The position numbers were made by a program, and so were the translations under genes. A DNA stretch of 64,000 nucleotides from Trogon surrucura (lineage: Eukaryota; Chordata; Aves; Trogoniformes; Trogonidae), in contig CM036618.1 of NCBI GenBank assembly GCA_020746105.1, positions 48,138,014 to 48,202,013 of the forward strand. The letters are read 5' to 3'. Each line of letters begins with the position of its first letter. Within the stretch, counting starts at the first letter, position 1. The notes under the pieces are model-generated. The model was not told the DNA's origin, did not search any database, and worked only from the letters and a program-made list of their open reading frames with translations. Shown piece by piece: positions 38,799-52,409 of the stretch.

Positions 38799-41679
38799 AA
38801 GAAAATTAAAGCCAAAACTTGATTCTTAGTGAAGTACAGATAACTTTAAATTTAGGTAAAGAGACCTTTTTTTCCCAGACATGTTGAATAACTGCTGATG
38901 TCTGAGCAGTTTGATCCATAATAATGAACGTCACCTTTTTCTGAAGTCCAAAGATCAGAAAATCTTTGTGCAGAGATATCTTTCAAAGTATCTCTACCTG
39001 TTTACTGTGCTGTCATTATTAGAAAACACACAAATATTATTCTACTTTGATTTATTGTGTGCAATTTTAACATTCAGTTTTAAAAAGACATAAAAATGCA
39101 CATAATTGGTGCACATAACTAATCATAAAAGTTAATGTGATAGTATATATTTTATGTGATAACCAGTAATTTTGTGTAAACTAAGCATATATTTATCCAG
39201 ATATTTGACTTTGTAGATTCAGTAAAAGCTAGTACCTATAAATTTAAAATATTGCTAGGGGCAATCCAGATATGAGTTTGCTACGTCTCATGCAGTCTTA
39301 CATTCTTCTAAAAGATGACATCAAAGCAAATATGTTTAGTTAAATTGTTAGTGTCATCCTTTCCTTTGAGAATACTTCATAAAGTCAAAATGTGGCTTAC
39401 TTGTCTGAATGCTTACAATAATACTGCTTGCATGTTCACCCAGTTAATCCAAGAAAATCCATTGGAATCTTTAGTTCTTTGCATTATTTTTTATTCTTTT
39501 TTTTTCAGTTGGTTAAAATTCAGATGTATTTCTACAGATCAAAAAAAAAGATCAGCATAGTAGTTTAACCACTGGTGTTTGTTTTTTTTTGTTTTCTTTT
39601 AAAGGATACAAAAAAAAGAGACTTTGTGGTCAGGTGAAAATCTTTTTGCTGAATTGCCTAATGTGTTATGACTGCTTCATTTACAGAAAATACTGTTCTT
39701 TTGCATGAACTTTTTCCTGCTTCATTCTCAAATTTAAAGCCACTCTGCCATCAAGGATATATGTGTAAGAACTTGCTTTATAGCAGGGCAAAATTATTCG
39801 TTCATAATATAAAACAATTTAAACTTGGATGGATGAACTGTAGTGCTATATCCAAGTGAGTTGTAGTAAGATTTGGGTCCATTCTGTCAGTCCTTAATCA
39901 AAGAAGCATGGATAAAGTAGTGGTAGTTTCTCCTTAGTTTATGTTTTTATTCTCTATTTATTGCTTAATGAAAGTCTGAGGGTTTTTTGGAAGGATAAAC
40001 CAAAATGAATTATGTGTGTATTTACGCAGGGAGAGTATGACTTGAAGTTATAGCGGCTGAACTTGGCTGAAAGTGCGATATGTTGGAAGTTCATTACATA
40101 AAGATTTTGTTCAGGAAGGTCTTCCTTTAAGAAATGTATCCAAAACAAAAAAACGTTTTTTTTTGACCTTTGCTCTTTTTCTTTAAAATTCTAAAGCAGA
40201 TATTTGGAAATGAATAGGAAAGAAATATAATCAGTCTTCTTAGCATTTATATCTTCCTTATGGTCTATTTTCATTTTTGTGGCTAATCTATATTCTTTAA
40301 CTAAAAGTCAGGCTGAATCTTTTGTGAAGTGTTTGTGACAATATAGTAATCCTTTTTATAATACTGAACAATACTTCCTTGTTTATACTGAAAACAAAAT
40401 GTTTAGTTTGAAGCCTTAACACATAAAGTCAAATTCAGAAATTTCTGAAGAAGTATTTGAAAGCATATATTTCTCTAGTTGCCAGCTTCCTCTTTGTAAA
40501 GCGTGAAAAACTAGTTCTGTTTCATGTAGGTGGACCATAATTGCTCAGCCAAAGTTGAAAAGAATAGCAGTATTTCTTGTACTGCTTCATTTTTCTGATG
40601 TTATCAGGTATAGATGAAGGAAAAGAGAGATCTTCTATTGCCAAAGACTGAAGAAGTTTTTAGCTGAATGAGTGTTAAGATATGATTAAGCAGGATTCCT
40701 AAGAGAATGAAGCAGAAGTGATTTGGTTTTTTTCAGTTTCCTGAAGAGATCTAGTGATCATGCATTACTGACATTGATTGTTGATTGACTTAACAATAGA
40801 ATTAATTATGGCCCTTTTCACTTTCTTTCTGCTTCTTGAAACTGAGAAGAATCATTGCCATTGGTAGTTGCTTTAGATTAGATCACTGCAACTGAATAAA
40901 TGTATCTGGGCCAGAACAAATCTACTGAGTGTGTTCTCAGCTTAAGTAGGACTATCTGCATGAACTACACTGCAATTGTTTGTTTTTTTTTCTTTTCATT
41001 GTGAACAAAACTATGAGACACTGTGAACACAACTACTACTAAAATAAAGGCAAGATGGGTTTGGCATGATAACATCATTGCTAATGATTTCTACGTCTGT
41101 AGTTGAATAGGACTGAAGATAACAATGGCAACAACTTGAAGAGTATAAAAACAGAATGTTCAGAAAGTACATATTTGAGACCCTTACTTCTTCCAAGTTT
41201 GTAATAATTGTAATTGAAACTTACTCAGGTATAGAGACACCCAGAGAGAACCTAGAGCAATAACTACTCTGCTCCAGTGCATTCCTGATGATGTTTCCTT
41301 TTCCCTACAGCTGAGTTGACAATAATTCTGCAGTCTGTTGTTGGTTGCTTTAATATTCCATAACAAAGTACATCCAGCAGGAATATTCTTCCTGAAACCT
41401 AAACTGTGTCAATAGTAAAAAAATTTAGTCTGAAGGAAACTACAGGTACCCAAACTACAGAGAATCTTCTCTGAAAAGAAAACCTAAACACCACCCCCAC
41501 CTCCAGAAGTTATCCTTTTCCCACTGCAATAAAGAGGTATTCCTATTCTACTTTTTCATGGAACCCTTCTGTAGTGCAGATAGTATTCTACTGGCTTTGT
41601 TCCATGAGTGATTTTTGTATTATGTTTTCTTTAGTTCTGTTAATAGTATTTTTTAATTTTGTAAGTGACAGGACTATCA

Positions 41680-43205
41680 CTTAGCCAAACTGAACATCCA
41701 TAAATCCATGGGCCCCAATGGGATGCACCCATGAGTGCTGAAAGAGCTGGCAGACGTTATTGTTATGCCACTCTCCATCATTTTTGAAAGGTCATGAAGA
41801 ACAGAAGAGGTGCTTGAGAACTGGAGAAAGGCCAATGTCACTCCAGTCTTCAAAAAGTACAAAAAAGATAGCACAAGGGACTGCAGACTAGTTAGTCTCA
41901 CCTCTGTCCCTGAAAAGGGGATGGAACAAATTGTCCCGGATTTCATCTCAAAACACGTGGAAGTAAAGAAGATTATTGGGAGAGGTATCATGAATGTACC
42001 AGGGGGAAATCATGCTTGACCAATCTGATAGCTTTCTGTAGGTGTCGTAACTGTCTGACTAGATGAAAGAAGAGCAGTGGATGTCGTCTACCTTGACTTC
42101 AGCAAGGCTTTTGACACTGTCTCCCATAGGAAACTCTCATTAGGAAACTCGGGAGGTGTGGGGTAGATGCATGGATAGTGAGATGAATTGAGAGCTGGTT
42201 GAGTGACAGAGCTCCGAGGGTTGTGATCAAGAGTGCAGTGAGTTGGAGACCTGTAACCAGGGTGTTCCCTAGGGGTCAGTACTGAGTCTGGTCTTCTTTA
42301 ACATATTCATCTGTGACCTAGACAAGCGGACAGAGTGTGTCCTCAGCAAGGTTGCTGGTGGTACAAAACTGGGAGGTGTGACTGATGCACCAGAGGGCTG
42401 TTGTGTCATCCAGTGTGATCTGGACAGGTTGGAGTGCTGGTCAGAGAGGAATCTAATGAGGTTCAACAATGACAAATGTAGGGACCTACACTTGGGGAGG
42501 AACAACCCCATGCACCAATACAGATTAGGGGTAGACCTGCTGGAAAGAAGCCTTGAGGAGAAGGATCTTGGAGTCCTACTAGACAGTAAGTTAACCATGA
42601 GCCAGCAATGTGTTTTTGTTGCCAAGAAGGCCGATGGTGTACTGGGTTGCATAAAGAAGAGTCTGGCCAATAAGTCAATGGAGGTCTATTCTGACCTGGT
42701 GAGGCCACATCTGTAATACTGTGTCCTGTTCTGGGCTCCCTAGAGCTGGAGAGACCCCAGTGGAGGGACACTAAGATAACTGGAGGACTGGAGCATCTCT
42801 CTTATGAGGCTGAGAGATGTGGGGCTATTTAGCCTGGAGAAGAGAAGGCTGAAAGGAGACCTTATAAACATCTATAAATATCTAAAGGGTGGGTGCAGGG
42901 AGGGTGGAACCAGACTCTTTTCAGTAGTGCCCCCCAGTGACAGGACAAGGGGCAACAGGCACAAGCTGGGACACAGGAAGTTTCATCTAAACATGAGGAA
43001 AAACTTCTTTACTGTGAGGGTGACAGAACACTGGAAGTGGTTGCCCAGAGATGTTGTGGAGTCTCTGTCTTTGGAGACTTTCAAAACACTCCTGGATGCA
43101 ATCTTGTGTAATGTGCTCTAGGTAATCCTGCTTTAGCAGAGAGGTTGGACTAAATGATCTCTGGAGGTCCTTTCCAACTCTGATGATTATGTAATTCTGT
43201 GATTA
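41680..43205 (+). mobile_element. Long degraded CR1 LINE, RT domain to 3' end
   Basis: About 1.5 kb of CR1 from 'aaatccatgggccccaatgg' (ORF2 before the RT core) through the RT and 3' region to a decayed terminus near 43150-43205 ('taattctgtgattata'). Stops and frameshifts are frequent. It has the same orientation as GRIK2 and is older than the copy at 19139. Confidence 0.9.
41690..43121 (+). pseudogene. CR1 ORF2 reverse transcriptase, inactivated
   Basis: Consecutive + frames show the ORF2 order: HKSMGPNGMHP (about 41700), LENWRKANVTPVFKK (41810), a QGSVLGP-like relic (about 42265), RDLHLGRNNPMHQYRLGVDLLE (about 42480) and [27 protein letters not shown] (about 43000). The catalytic box has become KVAGGTKLGG instead of [10 protein letters not shown] (about 42350), so both catalytic Asp residues are lost. 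There are several stops and shifts. Confidence 0.85.
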
Positions 43206-43206
43206 T

Positions 43207-46200
43207 ATATGGGTCAGTTTGACAGTAATAATTGTTAACTTACATACTAAGTATAACATTCAAACAAGTGTCTACTCGTGGAATCTACAATCATTAAGTG
43301 CACTAATTTTGCTTAGGAGATGGCTGAATTTAACATGACCATCATGCCAAAATGTCTAAACTGGAACTTTAGATTTTGTTAGAAATGTTCATTGAAGGAC
43401 AGACCACAGTTTTCCACTTACACAGATCTTATTTGTTTTTTTTCAGGAGGTCGTGATTTTGAATGCCTCATCTATATATAATTCTGTGATACTTGCATCC
43501 ATTTAGTCTACCATGTAAGGTATCCATACATTTTAACCTTTTGTTTATAGCTTACTAACACTTCTCAGGCTTTCCTGTTGAACACTAATGGAGAGCTCAA
43601 ATTTTAGCTTATTCAGAATAGAACAAGCAGTTAACTAAATGATAGTCTCACTAAACTATTTAATAAATTGCTCAAGTGATATTTTTCATATAATTCTGAG
43701 AGATTGCCTCCAAATGATTAATTTCTCAAGAGAGGCATTTATGAATATGCATTCATTTAAGTGATAGAGTAAGAGTTTGAGTGCATTTCTGCATTTTAAC
43801 ATTGTTTTGTGGCTTACATTGCCATTAATTGAAAAATATGTCAAGCCTCTATAATGCAGTTCCCCAAAGCCTTTACGAAACAATTCATCAGGGTTCAGTA
43901 TCACTTAACTGATGGCGATGTGAGGCAGAACCTGTTAGATATAAAACAGGTGATATTTTTGCCTTCTAATGTACTTCTAGGAAATATGTAAGTATGAAAA
44001 TATATGATTAACTTTGTCAGACGACACGAAAAGATCTTTGGGGAATCATTCCTACGCACAACCTATACTACGTATTAGACAAAACAGATAAATGAAGTGT
44101 ACTGTTCTCTGTAGTTCCCGTTCTCTTGATGTTCTTAGAATCAAGGACTGTTCAACTTCCACTTAGATAGTAGTGTACCTGTTTAGAAAATGGTACACCA
44201 ATTTTGGCCAGTGTTAGTTTCTTTATTTCATGACATTTAAAGTTTGGACAAAGGGAAATAATTCTCACAAGCAAAAACTAAGAATAAGGAACAGTTCTCC
44301 AATGAGTAGGAGACAGATCTTCCCCATGATTTTTAAAGTTATTTACAGGCCGTACTACATGCTGGAGAAAGGGAAGGAAGTTCTGATGCACTTAGTAGAA
44401 TCCCAGAAGGCTCATTTTTCTATTTCTGGCTGTTGTACCTAGTACACCAGTGAACCACCTAATAACAGTAAGTGGCTGCCTTCTTGACACTTTTCAGCTG
44501 CACTCCATGCAAGACGGAAAGAGCAAAGAAGCACACAATAAGAGCTTGGACTCTTCCTTGACTGAATTAGTAGTATGATATGATATAGAAACAAGAGGGA
44601 TGAACTGACAACAGAATGGTATCTTGGAAGATGCTTTGCACTTGCATTCATATATATATATAAAAAATAAATATAAAGAGATGCTATTTGTTGTCAGGTA
44701 TGGTCTAAGACTGAATAATTAGACTTCTCGAAAAGTTGTCCTTCACTCTGTTGTACTTCCCCTTGCAAGGAAAACAGTGTTGATAACAAATCCCAGATAT
44801 TTGGATATTTCTAGAACTTAACTTCACAATTTGATTGTTTTTCATAGTACACATAGAACAGAGCTATGGATTTTAGTTTCAGAACTGTGTTTCAGACTGT
44901 TGGGGTACAGAATATAGAAGTTTTTGATAACTCACCTTTGCTTGAAGCATCTTTCTCAGTCTGTTTAAAAACTAATTCAGGTTTTCTTTTTGTTTGCTTC
45001 AAGTTAACTATATAACTTGGATTTATTTATGCTAATAGTTTTTTCTACTCAACATTGAATCTGACTCACTGCTCATATCATGTGTTAGAAAATGGAATAA
45101 ACAGATGAAATATAGGGGCTGTAAAATGGAGGCTGTGTACTGAGACAGTATATACTGATTTTGTCAGGATAGAATTAGATTTGTGCATTGAGTTTTTAAA
45201 GAGTAATTAATCTGGAACAATTTAGGGAACACATCTGTCCAGGTAGCAACTGAAATGCAATTCCAGTATAAATTTAAGTGTAGTTTAGTTTTGTTCATAT
45301 ACATAATTCATTTGCGTATTTATATCTACATATGTGCATGGATGAGTTTATATATGTTGCGTGTCTGTGATTTGTATTTAAATATCCCCATATTTTCAGA
45401 AATTGTATTATCAGGTATATTTTTTCAATATCATTGGTGAAGCTACCTTTTGCTTGGGCCCTCAAGTGTTGTGTTTCCCCACAGCTGTCATAGGGATAGG
45501 GCTGGATATGGTTTACACATGTCAGCTAATCTAGAACCTAAGGGGAACAGGGCAGGTTCTAAGGGCAATTTACAACGTTCTTGGTACAACTCTAATTCAC
45601 ATGGAGAGAAATTATCTTTTGGGAGTATTTACCAGCATTAGGATGACCAATATTACTGTTCCCGTGGTAAGCATTATACATGGAGTAATTTAAGCTAGGC
45701 TCAGTGGAAAAACACAAAGCTATCTTTCATTGACCTCAGAGTGTTGGTAAATTTCCTTCAAAATCAGTCCTTATCTTTCCTTATATATTTGAGGAATCAT
45801 TTTACCTGTTGAAATCTATCTGTAAGGCTTTAAGTGGATGTGAAGTTTGGTCTCTCCACTCCTACCTCTTTGTTTCTAAGTTGTCAGTCTCCCTCTCTCT
45901 TATTTCCCCATTAAAGTATGACATTCTTTATAAACACCTTAGGTAAATAATTTGCTGTAGAGGCTGCAAATTTATGCTTAGTTTTACAGTACATCAGAGC
46001 CAATTGTTCTTAGTATTTATTTTCATAGCAATAGTTACAGTGCATTGACTTTGAAGGTGTCTTTAGTGTCATCTCTTAAAATCATCAGGAGATGGTTAGT
46101 GATGAATGAAGCTGAAAATACTCAGAGATTCAGCTTAACAGTTCAAATGTTCACTTAAACCATATGGTCTTGTCTTTCTACATGCTTACAAATAGATTTA

Positions 46201-47965
46201 AAATTTTAACCCATCATGTACTGTTTTGTCACTTTGTTAATAAAATAAGAATGGTGAATTCTGTGAAAAGGGAATAGACTAGAGAATTTTAAAAACCGAG
46301 CTGGTGAAAGATCTCTCAAAGTAGAATACTAGGGAGAAACTTCATTAGTGTTCCACCAAGCTAATATATCCTTAAATATGACTGGAAAGCAACCAGTTGC
46401 TCAGATCAGGAGTAGCAAACTCGGATAATTTTATCCCCAAAGAACATAATTATGTAAAAATATTCCTTGGTAGAAAATATATCACTCCATACTCAAACCC
46501 ACTTTATTTTTGTAAAACATGGAATTCAAATTATACTAAGTTTCAGGGACCCAGTAGCTCTCATTAGCCTCCAGGTGTTTGATAAATTACCCTCAAAATC
46601 CTTGTGTTTTTACATAAAGAGGTACTTTATAAGTGTAAATGGTATCTTAATAAAGTCTAACGAAATACAAATGTGAATAACTCGTACCATTCTGTTCAGC
46701 CACTACTGTTCAACGTATTTAGTTTCCACATCAATTGTAAAATAAGTTTCTTAAGAATGGAATTTAAACTAATAATTTAATTATAATAATTTATTTATAA
46801 TTATTTGTTTTGAAGAGGATTAATTTAGATTGGGTTTTGTAATATAGGACTACAACCTTATGTGTGAAGGTATGCAATAATGTAACACAAGAATGGCTGA
46901 TTTTTTCTTTAAAGAGTTACAGAATATTCATATTATAGCTAAATCCTTTGCTCAAAATGAATCTATCTGCACTGCTACAATAAAATAATAATACTCACTG
47001 CAGCCATGGCATTTGAGTCTCAGCTGGACCTATCTTTTAAACAACCAGAATGTTTAAAAGGATTCTGTAATCATTAGAAAGATAAAGCAATACTCCTTTT
47101 TGGTTTTTTTGTTTGGTTTTTTTTTTTTTTGAAACAACTCACCATGTTACCAAGTTTGTAATTATAGAAGAAAATACCTGATTTGCAGTTAAGGCTTAGT
47201 GGAGTGTGTTGATATCAGTTTAATTCTTATTAATTCTTACCATAACTATTGTAACTTTTATATTAAAAAAGGATGGAAAGAATGAAATAATGCTAAAACT
47301 GTCTTGGAGAGATTGCTAATGTAAGATATCAGTCATATAATTGTAAAATGATTCCTTGCATCATGAGAGTACTCCAATTTGTTTTGTGTATCTCTGAGTT
47401 GTTTAATACACACTAATAAAAAACCAGAACCAAACCAACAAAACCAACCCAAAACTTCTCTCTCAAACCAAAGCTATAGTACTAGCTACTTTGGAAGATT
47501 ACAGTGTGTGTAAAAAAATAACCGACATAGATTTTAAGATATAACATAGAATAGGTATCAACTGTAGTCTTTTTCCTCTCAGTAGAGCAGTGAATAATAA
47601 GATACTTCCCTGCAGCTATATATGACAGGCAAAATCTCTTTGCATGTAGTAATTAGTTTACAGCAGCCTGTAGCCAGGAGCCCAGCAGGAATTATTTGCA
47701 AGCGAGTACTGTATAACAAAAAGATAGTTCCTGTTATAAAGCAGCTGACTTACTTCTATGGTCACCAACCTGTTCCTTCTCATGAGAGGTATTTCTCTTA
47801 TTTAGAGATGTGTATGGATGGAAAGATAAATGAGCAGAATGTATAAGAAAGCTGTCTTTTTTTTTTTACGTTGTGGTTGTTGCTTGAGACAAGTGATAAA
47901 TTTGGTGAATGCAGGCTGTTCTAAACACAAAATGAAAATGTTAGATTTTTTTGAAATATAATGGA
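43207..47965 (+). other. GRIK2: GRIK2 intron, unique AT-rich sequence
   Basis: No exon, RNA gene or transposon recognised. AT-rich patches occur near 44650-44680 and 46770-46810, and a poly-T run near 47110-47130. Confidence 0.65.
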
Positions 47966-48178
47966 TTGAACTTCTTCTCAGTGAGGGTGACGGAGCCCTG
48001 GAACAGGCTGCCCAGAGAGGTTGTGGAGTCTCCTTCTCTGGAGACATTCAAGACCTGCCTGGACACGTTCCTGTGTGGCATAGTCTAGGCATTCCTGCTC
48101 TGGCAGGGGGATTGGACTTGATGATCTTTCGAGGTCCCTTCCAATCCCTAACATTCTATGATTCTATGATTCTATGAA
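47966..48178 (+). mobile_element. Very short, young-looking CR1 3' end
   Basis: About 210 bp, from 'gaacttcttctcagtgag' to three perfect ATTCTATG-type units. It differs from the end of the copy at 19139-20232 by about ten single bases and in the terminal unit (ATTCTATG against ATTCTGTG). The same subfamily is implied. The 5' end is cut deep in the last part of ORF2. Confidence 0.92.
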
Positions 48179-49365
48179 CGAAGCAAGCAAAATTTTGTGC
48201 TTCTTGTAAAAGAAAAATACAGGAAAGAAAGAAGAGCGTCCCCTCTTTCTGAATTTTTCTTTAATGTCTCTGAGGTATTTAGAATCCTTACATTTTTCTT
48301 GCTAAGACACGCATTGACTGAATCCAGATTCAGACAAAATCTTTTTATGGAATATCTTTAATGACATGCCTTCATGCATATATGAGCTTTATCAGTGGCT
48401 TACCTATTTTATCCATACAAACTTGATCACTCAAGATGCAGAGCATTGCATGCTCACAACAAGAAGACTTAACTCTCCCAAACTATTAAAGGCAGATCAT
48501 AAAAATACTACAGTCTGAAAATGTAGCCTGTTGATATCAATGGCAAAATTCCCATCATGCCTCCCATTCCATAGTAAGGATAATGGGCATACAATTCACT
48601 TGTTTATTCTTTATTAAGTTATCCTCTACAATAAATACTAATACAAAAATGAATATTTTTAGGTTATCCTTGAGGTAAGAAAACATGTTTTAACTTAAAT
48701 TCAATGAGGGTAGTTTAAACTGATTTATTTGACTTTAAAATCAATGAGACAGACAAAATTATAATGCACAGATGACTGTAGTGACCTGCCTGGCATTAAG
48801 CAATGATCACTTAATCATGTTTGATTTCAGGTCTCTATTCTTAATAATGTCATACACAACACTTTATTTTTAACCATTTGTTGGTTGTTTGGTTTTTTTT
48901 TTTCTCTTCAAAATAAATTCCACATCTGCACCAAAGCCACTCTATAGCTGAATTAAAAAAAAAAACAAAAAAAAAACCCCAAACCAAAACTCAACCCTCA
49001 GGTAGTTTTGGGGTGTATTGGGCAGGTGTGTTTCTCATAATGGCAGTTACTGCTCAAGAAAACTAGGAAAGGTAGCTTGTCAGAACCCTTAGTGACTGCT
49101 AGACTGCTTACAATGTGTGCTTGCAACATGGCAGATTTAGCCTGAGTGATATCTGTCTTTGTCTGTGAAAGCTAGCTAGTGTCCATGTGCTATGATGTAG
49201 ATATAGATGCTGTACCTCATTGCTTACCTTCTATGAAAAACATTATCTTGCTTCAAAATTCTTAGTACGAAAGATGTTGTGTGTTGGAGGAAAGTGGAAT
49301 AAAACTCTTGTCAGCTTGCCTATGCAGGTTTGATTTATACTGTTTTTTAGGACGTCTTGGCCTAC
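48178..49365 (+). other. GRIK2: Intron between two CR1 copies
   Basis: AT-rich. It contains a T-run near 48892-48903 and an A-rich low-complexity patch (48955-48985) with A-runs broken by C. No gene recognised. Confidence 0.6.
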
Positions 49366-49838
49366 GCTTATCAATGATCTGGATAAGGGGATTGGGCCCA
49401 CCCTCTATAAGTTTGCAGACACCCCCAAACTGGATGGGAGGAGCTGAGGGAACTGGGGTTGTTTAGCCTTGAGAAAAGAAGGCTGAGGGGAGACATTCTC
49501 AGTCTCTACAACTACCTAAAAGGAGGTTGTAGCGAGGAGGGTGTTGGTCTCTTCTCCCATATAACAAGTTGTAGGATGAGAAGAAATCTCTTCAAGTTGT
49601 GCCAGGGCTGGTTTGTATTGGAAATTAAGAAAAATTTCTTCATTGAAAAGTTTGTTATGCACTGGAACAGGCTGTCCAGGGAATTGGTTGAGTCACCATC
49701 CCTGGACATTTTTAAAAGACATGGACTTTGAGGTGCTTAGGGATGTGGTTTAGTGGTGGACTTGTCAGTGCCAGTTTAATGGTTGGACTCAATGAACTTA
49801 AAGGTCTTTTCCAGTCTAAACAATTCTGCAATTCTATG
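49366..49838 (+). mobile_element. CR1 LINE of another subfamily, internally deleted
   Basis: It opens with the RT palm segment (TCAATGATCTGGATAAGGGG, then a FADT-like box) and jumps at about 49440 to the block 'gaactggggttgtttagcc'. That block normally lies several hundred bases further on. It then continues to a 3' end of a different type ('ttggactcaatgaacttaaagg', ending 'gcaattctatg'). The 3' region is distinct from the copies at 20.2 and 48.1 kb. Confidence 0.88.
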
Positions 49839-50677
49839 TGTTTCACTGTTTTCCTTCCTATCTTTTTCTTTAATATTCTAAATTCCAGAAAGGACACTGC
49901 TGAAAATAAACAGATGTTAAAAGTAAAAAGAAAAAAAAAAATTAAAAAAGAAGAAGGAATAGTTGTAAGCTGGAAATAATTTTTGCTTTGGGATTATGCA
50001 TTTAGTGGACTGTCAAGGCTGGTGCTGGAAATGCTTTGACATGGTCTATAGAGGAGGAAATGGCTTCTTTCATTTAAATTGTCAACAGATACATTTAGCC
50101 TATTAGTATGTGAATAGGCATAGTACTTACTATGGTGACTGTATTTGTTAACGTTGCTATCACAGATTTTACAGATTAGGAGTGCTTCCAACATAAGTAT
50201 TTTATTTATGTCCCATGTGACCTCGTTTGCTCAAAAGCAGAACAGTGCTCCTGAGAAATTAGTTTCTACTTGGCTAAATATCAGAAATTGATTGAATAAA
50301 AAGTAAGCGGTATTCTTCCCTCTAACAGAAAAAAAAGTTTCTCATGTGTAAACTTCCAAAAATATTTTTTCTTGATTAGGAACTTTTTATAATAATATTT
50401 TCCCATATGATAAAGAATAGTTATTTCTTTATATTTTAAAATATTGAACAAAATACACTCCTATAAAATAATTAAGTAATTTTATATTCTTGATTTTTGA
50501 GATGCCTGCCTTAAGATGCATAACCATCCTGTATTAAAGAACTCAGAAATGGTGCCTGGTCCTTAGGACAGGTTACATTGCAATCTTACCACACTATGGG
50601 CACGACTAGCAAAGGCTGCTCACCTCAAACTTGCCTTCTCATGTAAATAAATGTCTCTTAGAGAATATGGTACAATT
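49839..50677 (+). other. GRIK2: Intron between CR1 copies
   Basis: AT-rich. It has an A-rich run near 49927-49955. No exon or transposon recognised. Confidence 0.6.
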
Positions 50678-52005
50678 ATAGAATAGACTGAGTTGGAAGA
50701 GACCTCTGCTTGTAATCTGCTCTACTCCTCAACACTGAAAGCAGGGAGGAACGCTGTGCCCAGGCCAATTTTTGGGCATCTCCAGGGATGGAGATTGCAC
50801 AGCTTCCTTTTAATGTGTTCTAGTGCTTAAGCACTCTCACTGTGAAAAACTGTTATGTCCAGAAAGAATTCCTTTTTATGCCTTTCATCCTTTCTCTGTA
50901 CATCTCCTGGAAGCATCTGAGTCCATCTATCTTTCACCTTCCTCTATCTTTACTTCTGCAGGCTAACCCCCAGATCTCTCGTTGTTGTCTTCTATGTCAT
51001 ATACTTCAGTTCTCCGACCATCTTGATGGTCTCTGCTGAACTTCAGGATATCCATGTCTTTCTTTACTAGATGGCCTAGAACCATACACAGTACTTCAGA
51101 TGTAGCCACATGGTTGCCCAGAAGGCAGGAACAATCACTTGTCTTGAACTTCTGTCTATGTTTTTGCTAGTACAGACCAGTATGTGGTTAGCATTTATTG
51201 CTTTTAGGAGTCTCCTGTTTAGTTTGTCCACCAGGACATCCAGTTCTTTTTCTGCAAAGCCTCATTAGAGCCAGTCACCTGTACTGTGCATGGTGGTGTC
51301 GCTTCCAGAGTGCAGGACTTTTTATCTGTCTTTGTTAAATCTCATGAGATTTTGGTCAAACTGTTCTTCTATCATGCCAGATTCCCTCTAAATAATAGCC
51401 CTGCTCTCTAGTCATTAACATCTCTTCTCCTGGTTTGGCATTACCCAAAAAAATGCTGAATTACATTCCTGTCCAGTTTGCTGATGAAGATACTAAGCAG
51501 CTTTGGCACTTTTACCAAGCCAATGAGAAATACTGCTCATTGTTGGCTGTCAGCTAAATTTACAGTTGTTTTCACTCTTCCTCTATTTCCACCGTTCCTG
51601 GAAGTCCAGCCAATTTTTTTTCCCACCTTTCAGTTCGCTGACATCCAGGCATTATCTTTGCAATTTGGCAATAGAGATGCTACAGGACATTGGTAAACAG
51701 TCACTGAAATAGTGTCCACTGCTCTCCTTTCATCCACAGAACTAGTCTTATTAATGAAAGCAGTTAAGTTGGTTAGGTATGATTTGTCCTTGGTAAATCT
51801 CCTCTGACTGGTTTTAATACTTTGTCCTTTTTCTACCTGGTAGTTGCTTCCACTAGGATTTTCCCCATAATCTTCACAGAGACTGAGGTGTGGTTTACTG
51901 GTCTGTAATTCTCTGGATCTTCACTTTTGTGCAACTTCCTTTTCTAGACATCAGGGATTTTCTTTGCTGAATGTGACCTGATGAAGAGGTTTGTCTCCTC
52001 AAACT
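50678..52005 (-). mobile_element. Ancient CR1 LINE copy (antisense)
   Basis: On the - strand it follows the CR1 order from the RT region (about 52005-51480: relics of the region around 'cagagaattacagacc') through the post-RT part and into the 3' region, ending near 50678 with a weak 'ttccaactcagtctattcta'. Divergence is high and no long frame survives. It is probably the oldest clear CR1 here. Confidence 0.78.
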
Positions 52006-52311
52006 TTCTCCATCCATTTACTACAACTAAATTTAGAATGGGTCAGTGGAAAATACTCCCTTTTTTGGAAGAATTCCTGAAAGTTATACGCGTATCTTTT
52101 GACTGTGCGATAAGTCAGTTTGTAGAAGAAAAAATGAAGAAGAGTTTTGCTTGGTGAAGTTTTCAAACCCAGTAAGTATATGCCCTCTTGGATGTGCCTA
52201 CTATAAATCTCCTGCTTCATGTCACATGAGGATCATCCCAAATATTTTCAATAGTCAATACCAAAAAGAGTAACCTTCTCCAACTAGAGAATGTTCTTAC
52301 ATTCAGTAATG

Positions 52312-52409
52312 TTGACATGTCTATTAATATTTTCAGCACAATATTGTTTAACTTTTCCTGTTGACATGTCTATTAATATTTTCAGCACAATATTGTTTAA
52401 CTTTTCCTG
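52312..52409. repeat. Perfect 49-bp tandem duplication
   Basis: 52312-52360 and 52361-52409 are identical over all 49 bases, beginning TTGACATGTC and ending CTTTTCCTG. The lack of any difference in an otherwise decayed intron suggests a recent event or an assembly artefact. Confidence 0.92.

Larger units (their letters stand above)
22602..41679 (+). other. GRIK2: GRIK2 intron downstream of the M1 exon, repeat-poor stretch
   Basis: Nineteen kilobases of AT-rich sequence without a recognised transposon. It holds only small simple repeats: TG repeats near 23945, a 17-bp duplication at 27277, GTTT repeats at 29561, a CT-rich patch near 34180, GTTT-like runs near 33500 and poly-G at 38764. The next GluK2 exon (beginning FSPYEWYNPHPC in family members) was not seen anywhere downstream. 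The open frames here are short and unlike any protein I know. Confidence 0.75.
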
